From Streptomyces sp. ITFR-21 (GTDB lineage Bacteria > Actinomycetota > Actinomycetes > Streptomycetales > Streptomycetaceae), in contig NZ_CP134605.1 in assembly GCF_031844685.1 (NCBI RefSeq), forward strand, positions 744,001-808,000: a stretch of DNA of 64,000 nt, given 5' to 3'. The translations under genes were made by a program, and so were the position numbers. The notes under the pieces were generated by a model. That model saw nothing but the letters and a program-made list of their open reading frames with translations. It was not told the origin of the DNA and made no database searches. Positions 22,013-31,705 of the stretch are shown here, piece after piece (within the stretch, counting starts at the first letter, position 1; each line of letters begins with the position of its first letter).

Positions 22013-22765
22013 TCAGGCGTCGACCTTCTCCATGACCTCGTCCGAGACGTCGAAGTTGGCGAAGACGTTCTGCACGTCGTCGCTGTCCTCCAGCGCGTCG
22101 ATCAGCTTGAAGATCTTCCGCGCGCCTTCCTCGTCCAGCTCGACCTGCATGGTGGGCAGGAAGTTCGCGTCGGCCGAGTCGTAGTCGATCCCGGCCTCCT
22201 GGAGGGCCTTGCGGACCGGCACCAGGTCGGTGGCCTCGCTGATCACCTCGTAGGACTCACCGAGGTCGTTGACCTCCTCGGCGCCCGCGTCCAGCACCGC
22301 GCCCAGGACGTCGTCCTCACCCAGCTCGCCCTTGGGGACGATGACGACGCCCTTGCGGTTGAACAGGTAGGACACCGAACCGGGGTCGGCCATCGAACCG
22401 CCGTTGCGGGTCATGGCGACCCGGACGTCGGAGGCGGCGCGGTTGCGGTTGTCGGTCAGGCACTCGATGAGGACCGCGACGCCGTTCGGCCCGTAGCCCT
22501 CGTACATGATCGTCTGGTAGTCCGCGCCGCCGGCCTCCTGGCCGGACCCGCGCTTGACCGCGCTGTCGATGTTCTTGTTCGGTACCGAGCTCTTCTTCGC
22601 CTTCTGGATGGCGTCGAAAAGCGTCGGGTTGCCGTCCGGGTCGGCGCCGCCGGTGCGGGCCGCGACCTCGATGTTCTTGATCAGCTTCGCGAAGAGCTTG
22701 CCGCGCTTGGCATCGATCACGGCCTTCTTGTGCTTGGTCGTAGCCCATTTAGAGTGGCCGGACAT
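22013..22765 (-). CDS. YebC/PmpR family protein
   Basis: This 250-residue protein begins with the family signature [20 protein letters not shown] and has the acidic, conserved C-terminal part. YebC proteins are annotated as DNA-binding regulators; recent work on relatives also links them to translation through polyproline stretches. It sits between ruvC and pdxT, as in other actinobacteria. Confidence 0.93.
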   Translation of the reverse strand: MSGHSKWATTKHKKAVIDAKRGKLFAKLIKNIEVAARTGGADPDGNPTLFDAIQKAKKSSVPNKNIDSAVKRGSGQEAGGADYQTIMYEGYGPNGVAVLIECLTDNRNRAASDVRVAMTRNGGSMADPGSVSYLFNRKGVVIVPKGELGEDDVLGAVLDAGAEEVNDLGESYEVISEATDLVPVRKALQEAGIDYDSADANFLPTMQVELDEEGARKIFKLIDALEDSDDVQNVFANFDVSDEVMEKVDA

Positions 22766-22832
22766 CCGACTGTCTCCTTCGCGTCACCCATTGCTGTTCT
22801 TTCGTCGCGCGGCCGATCCTACCGGGAGAGCG

Positions 22833-23426
22833 TCAGCCGGAAGCCCGCACCGTGTCCACGAAGAGTTCATGGACCCGGTGGTCCCCGGTCAGCTCGGGGT
22901 GGAACGAGGTCGCCAGGACGTTGTCCTGCCGGACGGCGACGATGTGGCCGCCGTGCTCGGCGAGCACCTCGGTGCCGGCGCCGACCGACTCCACCCAGGG
23001 GGCGCGGATGAAGACCCCCTCCACCGGGCCGCCGTCGACCCCCCGGACGTCGACGAACGCCTCGAAGGACTCGTTCTGCCGGCCGAAGGCGTTGCGGCGG
23101 ACGATCATGTCGATGCCGCCGAAGGTCTCCTGTCCGGACCGGGGGTCGAGGATCTTGTCGGCGAGCATGATCAGACCGGCGCAGGTGCCGTAGACCGGGA
23201 GCCCGCCCCCGATGGCGGCGCGCAGCGGCTCGGTCAGGCCGAACAGCGCGGCCAGCTTGGAGATGGTGGTGGACTCGCCGCCGGGGATCACCAGGCCGTC
23301 CACCGCGGCGAGTTCCTCGGGCCGCCGGACCTGCGCGGTCGCGGCGCCGGCCGCGGCCAGCGCCGCCAGGTGCTCCCGTACGTCGCCCTGGAGGGCGAGG
23401 ACGCCGATGGTGGGGGTGCTCGTCAT
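22833..23426 (-). CDS. pdxT: Pyridoxal 5'-phosphate synthase glutaminase subunit PdxT
   Basis: This 197-residue class I GATase has Cys82 in [11 protein letters not shown], the VIPGGESTT oxyanion region and the FHPELTGD His/Glu. It feeds ammonia from glutamine to PdxS. It starts 7 bp after the pdxS stop. Confidence 0.96.
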   Translation of the reverse strand: MTSTPTIGVLALQGDVREHLAALAAAGAATAQVRRPEELAAVDGLVIPGGESTTISKLAALFGLTEPLRAAIGGGLPVYGTCAGLIMLADKILDPRSGQETFGGIDMIVRRNAFGRQNESFEAFVDVRGVDGGPVEGVFIRAPWVESVGAGTEVLAEHGGHIVAVRQDNVLATSFHPELTGDHRVHELFVDTVRASG

Positions 23427-23433
23427 GACGGGG

Positions 23434-24345
<912 letters not shown>

Positions 24346-24446
24346 GGTGGCCTCACTCCTGACGAAAGGTGGCTCTTACGGTCATCCTCCGGCGGCGGGG
24401 GGCGACCGGAAAGGGCCAATCCGCCGCGGGTGGCTCCCCGGCCGCC

Positions 24447-24998
24447 TCACAGCGCGCTCGCGCCGCCGTCGGTGGTGAGGGCGGCGGGCGGTTCGTCGTC
24501 CATCTCGAAGGCGAGCGGGAAGGGGGCGTGTCCGGCCAGGTGGAACCAGCGCACCACGCGGTGCTCGCGGACGGCGCGGGCGGCTCGGACCGCGTCGTTG
24601 TGGAACCGCCGGGCCATGGGCACCCGCCGTACGGCCTGGGTCAGTTCACCGATCGCGGCGGTGCCGCCGGGCGCCTCGCGTACCTCGGCGACCGCTTCCG
24701 TGTCGGGGAACACCGCCCGCAGCGCCTGGCTGAGCGCGCTCTCGGCCACTTCCCGCTGTTCGGCGTCGGCCTGCCGGGCCGCGTGCGCGGCTTCGTACAG
24801 CACGATCGAGGCGGCCGGGTCCAGTACGCCGGCGGTCGCCAACTCCTGTGCGACGGACGCCCGCCGCACCAGCTGCGCGTCGAGCGCGGCCCGCGCGGCG
24901 TCGATCCGCGCGTGCAGCCGGTCGAGCCGGCCGGCCGTCCAGCTCAGGTACAGCCCGATCGCGACGATCGCCAGCGCGACCCAGATGATGGTGCTCAC
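24447..24998 (-). CDS. LemA-like small membrane protein
   Basis: The protein has 183 residues from the GTG at 24998. One N-terminal helix (IIWVALAIVAIGLYLSW) is followed by a long alpha-helical cytoplasmic region (RLDRLHARIDAARAALDAQL) resembling LemA, with a conserved VPMARRFHNDAVRAAR segment. It sits between pdxS and the mannosyltransferase on the same strand, as in other Streptomyces. Function is unknown. A TTG at 25007 is an alternative start. Confidence 0.75.
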   Translation of the reverse strand: MSTIIWVALAIVAIGLYLSWTAGRLDRLHARIDAARAALDAQLVRRASVAQELATAGVLDPAASIVLYEAAHAARQADAEQREVAESALSQALRAVFPDTEAVAEVREAPGGTAAIGELTQAVRRVPMARRFHNDAVRAARAVREHRVVRWFHLAGHAPFPLAFEMDDEPPAALTTDGGASAL

Positions 24999-25206
24999 GG
25001 GCCGCAAGGCTACCCCCGCCGTTGCCCGCCGCTCCTCCGGCGACCGCGCCGGACACCCGCCGGTGGCACGGCGGGCAACCGCGGCACGGCCGGTGGCCGG
25101 CCGCCCGCGGCCCGTCCCGCCACGGCCGCGCCCGGGGCCCTCACCTTCGGCCGGCGCGGTTCCGTCCTGGGTCCGCGGCGGGCAACCGGTGCGCCCGCGC
25201 GGCCGG

Positions 25207-26367
25207 TCAGTCCCTGGCGAGGCCGAAGCGGGCGCGGAAACCGGTGCGTTCGTCCGTGGCGACGCGGGCCGCGCCGTCGGTGACCGTCTCGTAGACGGCG
25301 AGGATGTCGGCGCCGACGACGGACCAGTCGAAGCGGCGGACGTGGGCGCTGCCCCGGGTACGCAGCCCGGCGCGCCGGTCCGGGTCGCCCAGCAGCCGGA
25401 CCGCGGCGGCGGCCAGCGCGTCCGCGTCCTCGTTGGTGAACAGCTCGCCGGCCGCCCCCTGGTCGAGCACCTGGGCGAAGGCGTCGAGGTCGCTGGCCAG
25501 CACGGGCGCGCCCGCCGACATCGCCTCCACCAGGATGATCCCGAAGGACTCGCCCCCGGTGTTGGGCGCCACGTACAGGTCCACGCTGCGCAGCAGCCGC
25601 GCCTTGTCCTCGTCGGTGACCGTGCCGAGGAACTCCACCTGCCGCCTGGCCGCCGGCGGCAGCGCCTCCACCGCCTCCTGCTGGTCGCCGCGCCCGGCGA
25701 CCAGCAGCCGCGTGCCGGGGCGTGCGGCGAGGATCTTCGGCAGTGCCCTCATCAGCACCGGCAGCCCCTTGCGCGGCTCGTCGATGCGCCCTATGAAGCC
25801 GATCGTGTCGCCCTGCCACTGGTCGCGCGGCTCGGCGCGGGCGAAGAAGTCGACGTCGACCCCGTTGGGGATGACCACCGCGTCGCCGCCCAGGTGTTCC
25901 ACCAGGGTGCGCCGGGCGTACTCGCTGACCGCGATCCGGGCCCGGATCTTCTCCAGCGCGGGCTGCAGGATCGGGTACGCGGCGATCATCGCCCGCGACC
26001 GCGGGTTGGACGTGTGGAAGGTGGCCACGATCGGGCCCTGCGCGGCCCAGCAGGCGAGCAGGCCGAGGGAGGGCGAGGTCGGCTCGTGGATGTGCACGAC
26101 GTCGAAGTTCCCGTCGTGCAGCCAGCGGCGTACCCGCGCGGCGGACAGGAAGCCGAAGTTCAGCCGGGCCACCGAGCCGTTGTACGGCACCGGCACCGCC
26201 CGGCCGGCGGAGACCGCGTACGGCGGCAGCGGCGTCTCGTCGTCGGCGGGGGCCAGTACGGACACCTCGTGCCCGAGCCGGATCAGGTGCTCGGCGAGGT
26301 CGCGGATGTGGAACTGGACACCTCCGGGGACGTCCCAGGAGTACGGGCAGACGATCCCGATCCTCAC
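25207..26367 (-). CDS. pimA: Phosphatidylinositol alpha-mannosyltransferase (GT4)
   Basis: The protein has 386 residues from the GTG at 26367, overlapping the previous stop by 4 nt. The GT-B fold begins IGIVCPYSWDVPGGVQFHIR; the donor site includes NTGGESFGIILVEAMSAGAP with the family E-x7-E. PimA adds the first mannose from GDP-mannose to phosphatidylinositol on the cytoplasmic face. The adjacent acyltransferase and PI-phosphate synthase support this function. Confidence 0.9.
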   Translation of the reverse strand: MRIGIVCPYSWDVPGGVQFHIRDLAEHLIRLGHEVSVLAPADDETPLPPYAVSAGRAVPVPYNGSVARLNFGFLSAARVRRWLHDGNFDVVHIHEPTSPSLGLLACWAAQGPIVATFHTSNPRSRAMIAAYPILQPALEKIRARIAVSEYARRTLVEHLGGDAVVIPNGVDVDFFARAEPRDQWQGDTIGFIGRIDEPRKGLPVLMRALPKILAARPGTRLLVAGRGDQQEAVEALPPAARRQVEFLGTVTDEDKARLLRSVDLYVAPNTGGESFGIILVEAMSAGAPVLASDLDAFAQVLDQGAAGELFTNEDADALAAAAVRLLGDPDRRAGLRTRGSAHVRRFDWSVVGADILAVYETVTDGAARVATDERTGFRARFGLARD

Positions 26368-27398
26368 GGGCTCTCCGTTCCGGGGCGGTCGGCCGGGGAG
26401 GCGGGGGCGGAGTCGGCGGCGGGCCCGGCGGAGTCGGCGGAGTCGGCGGGCGGCGCGGGAGAGACGGCGGGCCCGGCCACGGGACCGGTGGCGCCGGCGA
26501 CGTCGGCGGGCCGCGGCGGCAGGTCGGCGAGCCACAGCCGCTGCAGCATGTGCCAGTCCTGCGGGTGGCCGGCGATGCCGGAGGCGTACGCGTCGGCCAG
26601 CGCCTGCGTCATCACCCTGGTGCGGTACGGCCGGTCGCCGCCCTCGGGCACCGGGACCGGCGGGTGCACCCGGCCCTGCATGACGGGTGACGCGTCGTAC
26701 CAGAGGGTGACCGGCAGCAGCAGCGCCCCGGTCTGCTGGGCGAGCATCGCCGGCCCGGCGGGCATCCGGGTCCGCTCGCCGAAGAAGTCGACCTCGACGC
26801 CGCCGGCCGACAGGTCGCGGTCGGCGACCAGGCAGACCAGGCCGCCGGCCCGCAGCCGCCGGGCCAGGGTGCCGAAGGCGGCGCCGCCGGTGTGCGGCAG
26901 CACCTCCATGCCGAGGCCCTCCCGGTAGGCGACGAACCGGTCGTAGAGCGTCTCGGGCCTGAGCCGCTCGGCGACGGTGGTGAACGGCGTCTCCAGCCTG
27001 GTGGTGACCCAGGCGCCCGCCAGGTCGTAGTTGCCCATGTGCGGCAGCGCCAGGACCACCCCGCGCCCGGCCGCCAGCCCGTCGGTCAGGTAGTGCACGT
27101 CGGCGGGGTCGAAGCCGCCGCGGATCCGCTCCTTGCTCCAGGCCGGCAGCCGGAAGGACTCCATCCAGTACCGCAGGTACGAGCGCATGCCCGCCCGGGA
27201 CAGCTCCCGCAGCCCCTGCGGGCCCGCCTCCGGCACCACCCGGGCGAGGTTCGCCTCCAGACGCCGTACGCCCTCGCCGCGCCGCCGCCACGCCAGGTCG
27301 GCGACGGTCCGGCCGAGCGCCCGTGCGGCGGGTTCCGGCAGCGTCCTGACGGCGCCCCAGCCCAGTCCGTACAGCCCGTCGGTGAGGCGTTCCTTCAC
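26364..27398 (-). CDS. Phosphatidylinositol mannoside acyltransferase
   Basis: The protein has 344 residues from the GTG at 27398 and overlaps both neighbours by 4 nt. It belongs to the LpxL/HtrB-like acyltransferases, with the HxxxxD motif in LPHMGNYDLAGAWV and a FGERTRMPAGPAMLA segment. It should acylate the mannose of PIM1/PIM2 (PatA role). The C-terminus has an odd Ala/Asp/Ser repeat tail of ~40 residues. Confidence 0.9.
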   Translation of the reverse strand: MKERLTDGLYGLGWGAVRTLPEPAARALGRTVADLAWRRRGEGVRRLEANLARVVPEAGPQGLRELSRAGMRSYLRYWMESFRLPAWSKERIRGGFDPADVHYLTDGLAAGRGVVLALPHMGNYDLAGAWVTTRLETPFTTVAERLRPETLYDRFVAYREGLGMEVLPHTGGAAFGTLARRLRAGGLVCLVADRDLSAGGVEVDFFGERTRMPAGPAMLAQQTGALLLPVTLWYDASPVMQGRVHPPVPVPEGGDRPYRTRVMTQALADAYASGIAGHPQDWHMLQRLWLADLPPRPADVAGATGPVAGPAVSPAPPADSADSAGPAADSAPASPADRPGTESP

Positions 27399-28069
27399 GC
27401 GCCGCTCCCGTGTTCTGCGACCTCGCGGGCCTGGGCGGCTTCCGCCTCGGCGGACTCCCGGCGGACCGTGACCACCCGCTGGACCAGGGTGATCAGGCTG
27501 CCCACCGCGACGACCCACAGGGCGATCGGCAGCAGCCACTGGATACCGGGCACGCCGAAGGTCCGGTGGAAGCCGGACAGGCCGCACAGCACCAGGGTGA
27601 TCACCAGCCGCTCGGAGCGCTCCACCAGGCCGTTGACGTTGACGGGCAGGCCGATCGCCTCGCCGCGGGCCTTGGTGTAGGACACCACCTGGCCGCTGGC
27701 GAGGCAGAAGATGGACACCGCGCACAGCACCAGGTCGTTGCCGCCGCCCGCGTACCACAGGGCCAGGCCGCCGAAGACGGCTCCGTCGGCGACCCGGTCC
27801 AAGGTGGAGTCCAGGAAGGCCCCCCAGCGGCTGGAGCGGCCCATCTGGCGGGCCATGTTGCCGTCCACCAGGTCGGAGAAGACGAACAGCGTGATGACGA
27901 CGGTGCCCCAGAAGAACTCGCCCCTGGGGTAGAAGGCCAGCGCGCCGGCGACGACTCCCGCGGTGCCGATCAGGGTCACCGCGTCGGGGCTGACCCCCTT
28001 GCGGATGAGAAAAGCGGCGAACGGCGTGAGAACACGCGTGAAGAACGCACGCGCGTACTTGTTCAGCAT
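27395..28069 (-). CDS. Phosphatidylinositol phosphate synthase (CDP-alcohol phosphatidyltransferase)
   Basis: This 224-residue membrane enzyme has the full CDP-alcohol motif D-x2-DG-x2-AR-x8-G-x3-D-x3-D, seen as DLVDGNMARQMG then GAFLDSTLD. It joins inositol 1-phosphate to CDP-diacylglycerol. It is the first gene of the three-gene operon with the acyltransferase and PimA, matching the mycobacterial pgsA1-patA-pimA order. Confidence 0.92.
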   Translation of the reverse strand: MLNKYARAFFTRVLTPFAAFLIRKGVSPDAVTLIGTAGVVAGALAFYPRGEFFWGTVVITLFVFSDLVDGNMARQMGRSSRWGAFLDSTLDRVADGAVFGGLALWYAGGGNDLVLCAVSIFCLASGQVVSYTKARGEAIGLPVNVNGLVERSERLVITLVLCGLSGFHRTFGVPGIQWLLPIALWVVAVGSLITLVQRVVTVRRESAEAEAAQAREVAEHGSGA

Positions 28070-28643
28070 GGCCTTCCCGACGGGTCGGTGGATCGGAACA
28101 TACGGAGCACAGGAAACACACAGGGACAAAACACGGGGACAGCGGCTGGAGCGGGGCGGTTGGTCGGGCCGCCGGAGGGCCATCGTAGCCAGCCCCGGAG
28201 CAGGTGACGCGTGTGGCATCGTCCCCGTCCCCCGCGGCCGCCTCCGAGCGCGGCGGCCCCGCGGTCGCGGCGGCGGGGACCGCGGCGGGGTCGGGGCCCG
28301 CGCGGACCGCCGCCCCGGCGGCACGTCTCCCGGACCTCCGGACCTCCGAGCCGCCGGGTTGCCGGTCGGTCGGTCGGCCGGCCGGGCAGGCTGAAAACCG
28401 TCCGTTGGGCGGCCGACCGGGCACGTACTGCCGTCCTTCCAGGGGCAATCGACCGCGCTCGGCCACCCGGCGGGGGTCGCGCCGCTAGTGTGGTGACTGC
28501 TCCGAACGTGTGATGTGACGGTCCGTGGGGAATGGGCCGGTGGGAGCCGTTGTGCTGCGCCGCGCCGTGCCGGGCGTCGCCGTACCGCGAGCGTGTTGTC
28601 CTGGTTGTGCTGGTGGGCGGTATCGGACCGGTTGGGGGCCGCG
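28070..28643. other. Divergent intergenic region, no supported gene
   Basis: About 570 bp between the PI-phosphate synthase start and the next rightward gene. It is GC-rich with several near-repeats such as CGGACCTC. A possible extended N-terminus of the next gene (from 28515) overlaps it, but codons there look non-coding. Confidence 0.5.
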
Positions 28644-30278
28644 GTGACGAACGGGTTCGACTTCAGCCCGGGGGCGCAGGTCCCGCTGACCGGGATGGAC
28701 GGCGAGACGGCCGCCACGCAGGCGCTCGCCTCCGTGGCGTACCGGGACGCCGCACCGGTCACCGCCCTGGTCGACATCCACGACGGCTCGGCCGTCTCCG
28801 CGCCCCGGCTGTCGCTGTTCGCGCCGACCCTCGGTGAGGCGTGGGCCCGCGCGGTGCAGAACCGGATGCTCGGCGCCGGCCGGGACCAGGTGGTGCAGTC
28901 CTTCGGTATCGAGCCGCAGACCGTCGTGCAGCACTGCCTGGCGGCCATCCGCATCCGCAAGGAGCGCGACACCCGGCTGACCGCCCTGATGTGCGGCTTC
29001 GGCCTGCTCTTCCTGCCCGGCGTGCTGCTCTGGCTGGGCGCCTTCCAGCTGCGCCGCTCGCTGGCCACCATGCGCGGCAACGGCAAGCGGGTGGGATCCA
29101 TGGGCGGCCTGGTCATCGCGGTGGCGATCGGCTTCACGGTGCTGCTCGCCGTCCGGCCGCCGTTCACCGGTTTCTGGCGCGAGTACTTCCGGGTACTGAT
29201 GATCGCGCCGGTCATCGGCTGGTACTGGGCCAAGCGCATCTGCGAGCGCACCGCGAGGGAGCTTCGCGAGGGCTGGGGCGCGCTGGCCAAGGGCAGCGGT
29301 ATCGGGGCCAAGATCCCCAGCGCGGTGCCGCGCAGCCCCGACGAGGTGCGCGCCGAGACGCTGCGGCAGTCCTTCGCCCGGCTCGACGCCGAGCAGAGCA
29401 GCAACGTCGTGTTCTACGCGGGGCCGCGCGGCATACTCGGCATGGGCCAGCGCTGGGGCGTCTGGCAGATGGCGGAGCAGCTCAAACCGCGCAAGGACGT
29501 GGCCGACATCAACCCCTTCCGCAGCTGGGACGTGGTCCGCGCGATCCACGACCGTCTGCGGATGCTGGAGCGCACACCGCTGCACACCGGCGGCTTCTCC
29601 AAGCTGTCGGTACGCAACTGGGTGGTGATCCCGATCGGCGCCGGCGCCGGCTCGATCAGCCGCCCCAGCGGCTCGGAGGTCGACGGCTACACCGTCAAGG
29701 ACGCCGAGATCCAGCGAATCTGCAACGAGCAGCAGTTCGGCAAGGGCAGCCGGCACTACCTGGGCATCCAGTTCGTCCTCTACGACGGCAATCTGGTGGT
29801 TACCTTCATGGTGACCGTCACGGTGCTGGGCGCGACCTTGCAGGCCGAGGTCAGCGGGTACGCGCTCGGGCCCATCCACGGGCTGTTCACCTCCGGGCCG
29901 CCCGGACTGGAGAAGAAGACGCCCAAGCCGATACGTGCCTGGGAGACCAAGACCGTCAAGCTGCCGCTGATCGACTCCGCGGAGGTGGTCCGGCTGGCCG
30001 CCCGCGCCCCGCTGACCTGGTTCCCCCACATACTGGACAACCTGGGCGGCAGCCTGAAGCTGCCCGAGCCGTTCGGCCTGCGGCACACCTGGGCCGGCCA
30101 GCCCTGGGACCACCGCTTCATGGCCGACGACGCGCTGCGCAGCGCCACCCCCGTGCTGCGGGCCGTGCACGACGCGGTCGTGCAGGTCATGGACGACAAC
30201 GGCGTCGACACCACCGGCGTCGGCGGCGGACTCACCCCCGGCATGGACCCCAAGAAGGCCGACGCGTACGACGTCTGA
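28644..30278 (+). CDS. Conserved membrane protein of unknown function
   Basis: The protein has 544 residues from the GTG at 28644, behind a GGGGG tract; an upstream GTG at 28515 is less likely. Residues ~112-137 (ALMCGFGLLFLPGVLLWLG) and ~151-170 (GGLVIAVAIGFTVLLAV) are membrane helices. A hydrophobic third segment (VLMIAPVIGWYW) precedes a ~330-residue soluble domain with no motif I recognise, containing an IGAGAGSIS stretch. It is oriented opposite to the PIM genes and sits between them and the HIT gene. Confidence 0.75.
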   Translation: MTNGFDFSPGAQVPLTGMDGETAATQALASVAYRDAAPVTALVDIHDGSAVSAPRLSLFAPTLGEAWARAVQNRMLGAGRDQVVQSFGIEPQTVVQHCLAAIRIRKERDTRLTALMCGFGLLFLPGVLLWLGAFQLRRSLATMRGNGKRVGSMGGLVIAVAIGFTVLLAVRPPFTGFWREYFRVLMIAPVIGWYWAKRICERTARELREGWGALAKGSGIGAKIPSAVPRSPDEVRAETLRQSFARLDAEQSSNVVFYAGPRGILGMGQRWGVWQMAEQLKPRKDVADINPFRSWDVVRAIHDRLRMLERTPLHTGGFSKLSVRNWVVIPIGAGAGSISRPSGSEVDGYTVKDAEIQRICNEQQFGKGSRHYLGIQFVLYDGNLVVTFMVTVTVLGATLQAEVSGYALGPIHGLFTSGPPGLEKKTPKPIRAWETKTVKLPLIDSAEVVRLAARAPLTWFPHILDNLGGSLKLPEPFGLRHTWAGQPWDHRFMADDALRSATPVLRAVHDAVVQVMDDNGVDTTGVGGGLTPGMDPKKADAYDV

Positions 30279-30372
30279 GCCGCGGGGCCGCCCGGTCCCG
30301 CCGTGTGCTGCCGCCCCCCGCGCCCTCTCAGGGGGCGGCGGGCGGCCACCGGAACGGGGCCCGCACGGGCGG

Positions 30373-30930
30373 CTACGCCCGCCAGGCGTCGGCCAGGATC
30401 TTGCGGGTGTCGGCCAGCAGTTGCGGTAGCACCTTCGTATGGCCCACCACCGGCATGAAGTTCATGTCGCCGCCCCAACGCGGCACCACGTGCTGGTGCA
30501 GATGCGCGGCGATGCCGGCGCCCGCCACCGCGCCCTGGTTCATCCCGATGTTGAACCCGTGCGCGCCCGAGGCCGCGCGCAGCGCCGTCATCGCCTGCTT
30601 GGTCAGCTCGGCCAGCTCCGCCGTCTCGTCCGCGTCCAGGTCGGTGTAGTCGGCGACGTGCCGGTAGGGCACCACCATGAGGTGCCCGCTGTTGTACGGG
30701 TAGAGGTTGAGCACCGCGTACACGTGCCCGCCGCGCCGGATGATCAGCCCCTCCTCGTCCGACGTCGCCGGAATCGCGCAGAACGGGCAACCGTCCCCGG
30801 CACCCGGACCGGTGGGCTTGTTCTCGCCCTGGATGTACGCCAACCGGTGCGGGGTCCACAGCCGCTGGAACGCGTCCGGCTCCCCCACCCCGTTCTGGTG
30901 TTCCGGCTCACTCGTCATGCCGATCAGCAT
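30373..30930 (-). CDS. HIT-family hydrolase/phosphorylase (Ap4A phosphorylase-like)
   Basis: This protein of up to 185 residues has the histidine triad HLHQHVVPRWGG and the upstream VLNLYPYNSGHLMVVPYRH strand. It closely resembles mycobacterial Rv2613c, described as a diadenosine tetraphosphate phosphorylase that also lies between thrS and the PIM genes. A CPFC pair near residue 50 is an extra feature. An ATG at 30918 (protein MTSEPEHQ) is an alternative start. Confidence 0.9.
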   Translation of the reverse strand: MLIGMTSEPEHQNGVGEPDAFQRLWTPHRLAYIQGENKPTGPGAGDGCPFCAIPATSDEEGLIIRRGGHVYAVLNLYPYNSGHLMVVPYRHVADYTDLDADETAELAELTKQAMTALRAASGAHGFNIGMNQGAVAGAGIAAHLHQHVVPRWGGDMNFMPVVGHTKVLPQLLADTRKILADAWRA

Positions 30931-30996
30931 AGGACTTCACCCCCCGCGAGCGTGTCGGCGGCCCTGTCCGGCGACCGCGACCGCGATCCTGGGCGG

Positions 30997-31659
30997 ATGG
31001 ACGCCGACCGGCGCCTGTCCCGCTGGGAGGCCCGCGCCGAGCTCCCACTGTTCGCGGTCTCCCTGCTGTAGCTGGGCTCCCACACACTCCAGGTGCTGGC
31101 CCGCGGCCTGCCACCGGCCGCCGTGGACCTGGCTCCTGCCGTCACGTACGGGTCCTGGGCGCTCTTCACCGCCGACTACGCGGTCCGCTGGCGGCTGGGC
31201 GGCCCGCGGCGGTTCCTGGCGTACGTGCGCCGCCATCCGCTCGACACGGTGGTCCTGGCACTGCCGCTGCTGCGGCCGTTGCGGGTCATCCGCCTCTACG
31301 ACGCGGTGCAGCAGCGCCGCGACGAGCCCCGGCTGAGCCTGTACGGCCGCGTCATCGCCTACGCCGGTACGACCGCGGTGCTGCTCGGCTTCGTCGCCGC
31401 GCTGGCGGTCTACCAGCAGGAGCGCGGCGCCCCGGGGGCCACCATCCGCACCTTCGGCGACTCGGTCTGGTGGGCGTGCTCGACGCTCACCACGGTCGGC
31501 TACGGCGACGTCACCCCGGTGACCCCGCTCGGCCGGGTCGTCGCCGCCGGTCTGATGGTCTGCGGCCTGGCCCTGCTGGGCGCGGTGGCCGGGGCGTTCT
31601 CCTCCTGGCTGATCCAGACGTTCGCCAGGGGCGACGAGCAGCTGCCCCCGGCGCGCTGA
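30997..31659 (+). pseudogene. Voltage-gated-like K+ channel with an in-frame amber codon
   Basis: From ATG 30997 the frame reads a short amphipathic N-terminus, then an in-frame TAG at 31069 (codon 25) inside the first membrane segment, then continues uninterrupted to 31659. The rest holds further helices, a pore helix and the K+ selectivity filter TVGYGD, plus a final helix. A GTG at 31093 could start a 188-residue product lacking most of helix S1, without a visible ribosome-binding site. It may be a recent pseudogene or a truncated but working pore module. Confidence 0.6.
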
Positions 31660-31678
31660 GCGGACAGCGCGCCGGGGG
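31645..31678. terminator. Perfect 14-bp hairpin between the channel gene and thrS
   Basis: Arms 31645-31658 and 31665-31678 are perfectly complementary with a 6-nt loop. The left arm overlaps the channel stop codon, and the right arm ends 27 bp from the thrS stop, so it can serve both convergent genes. Confidence 0.75.
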
Positions 31679-31705
31679 CCTCCCTCGGCCGTACCGACCG
31701 GCGGG

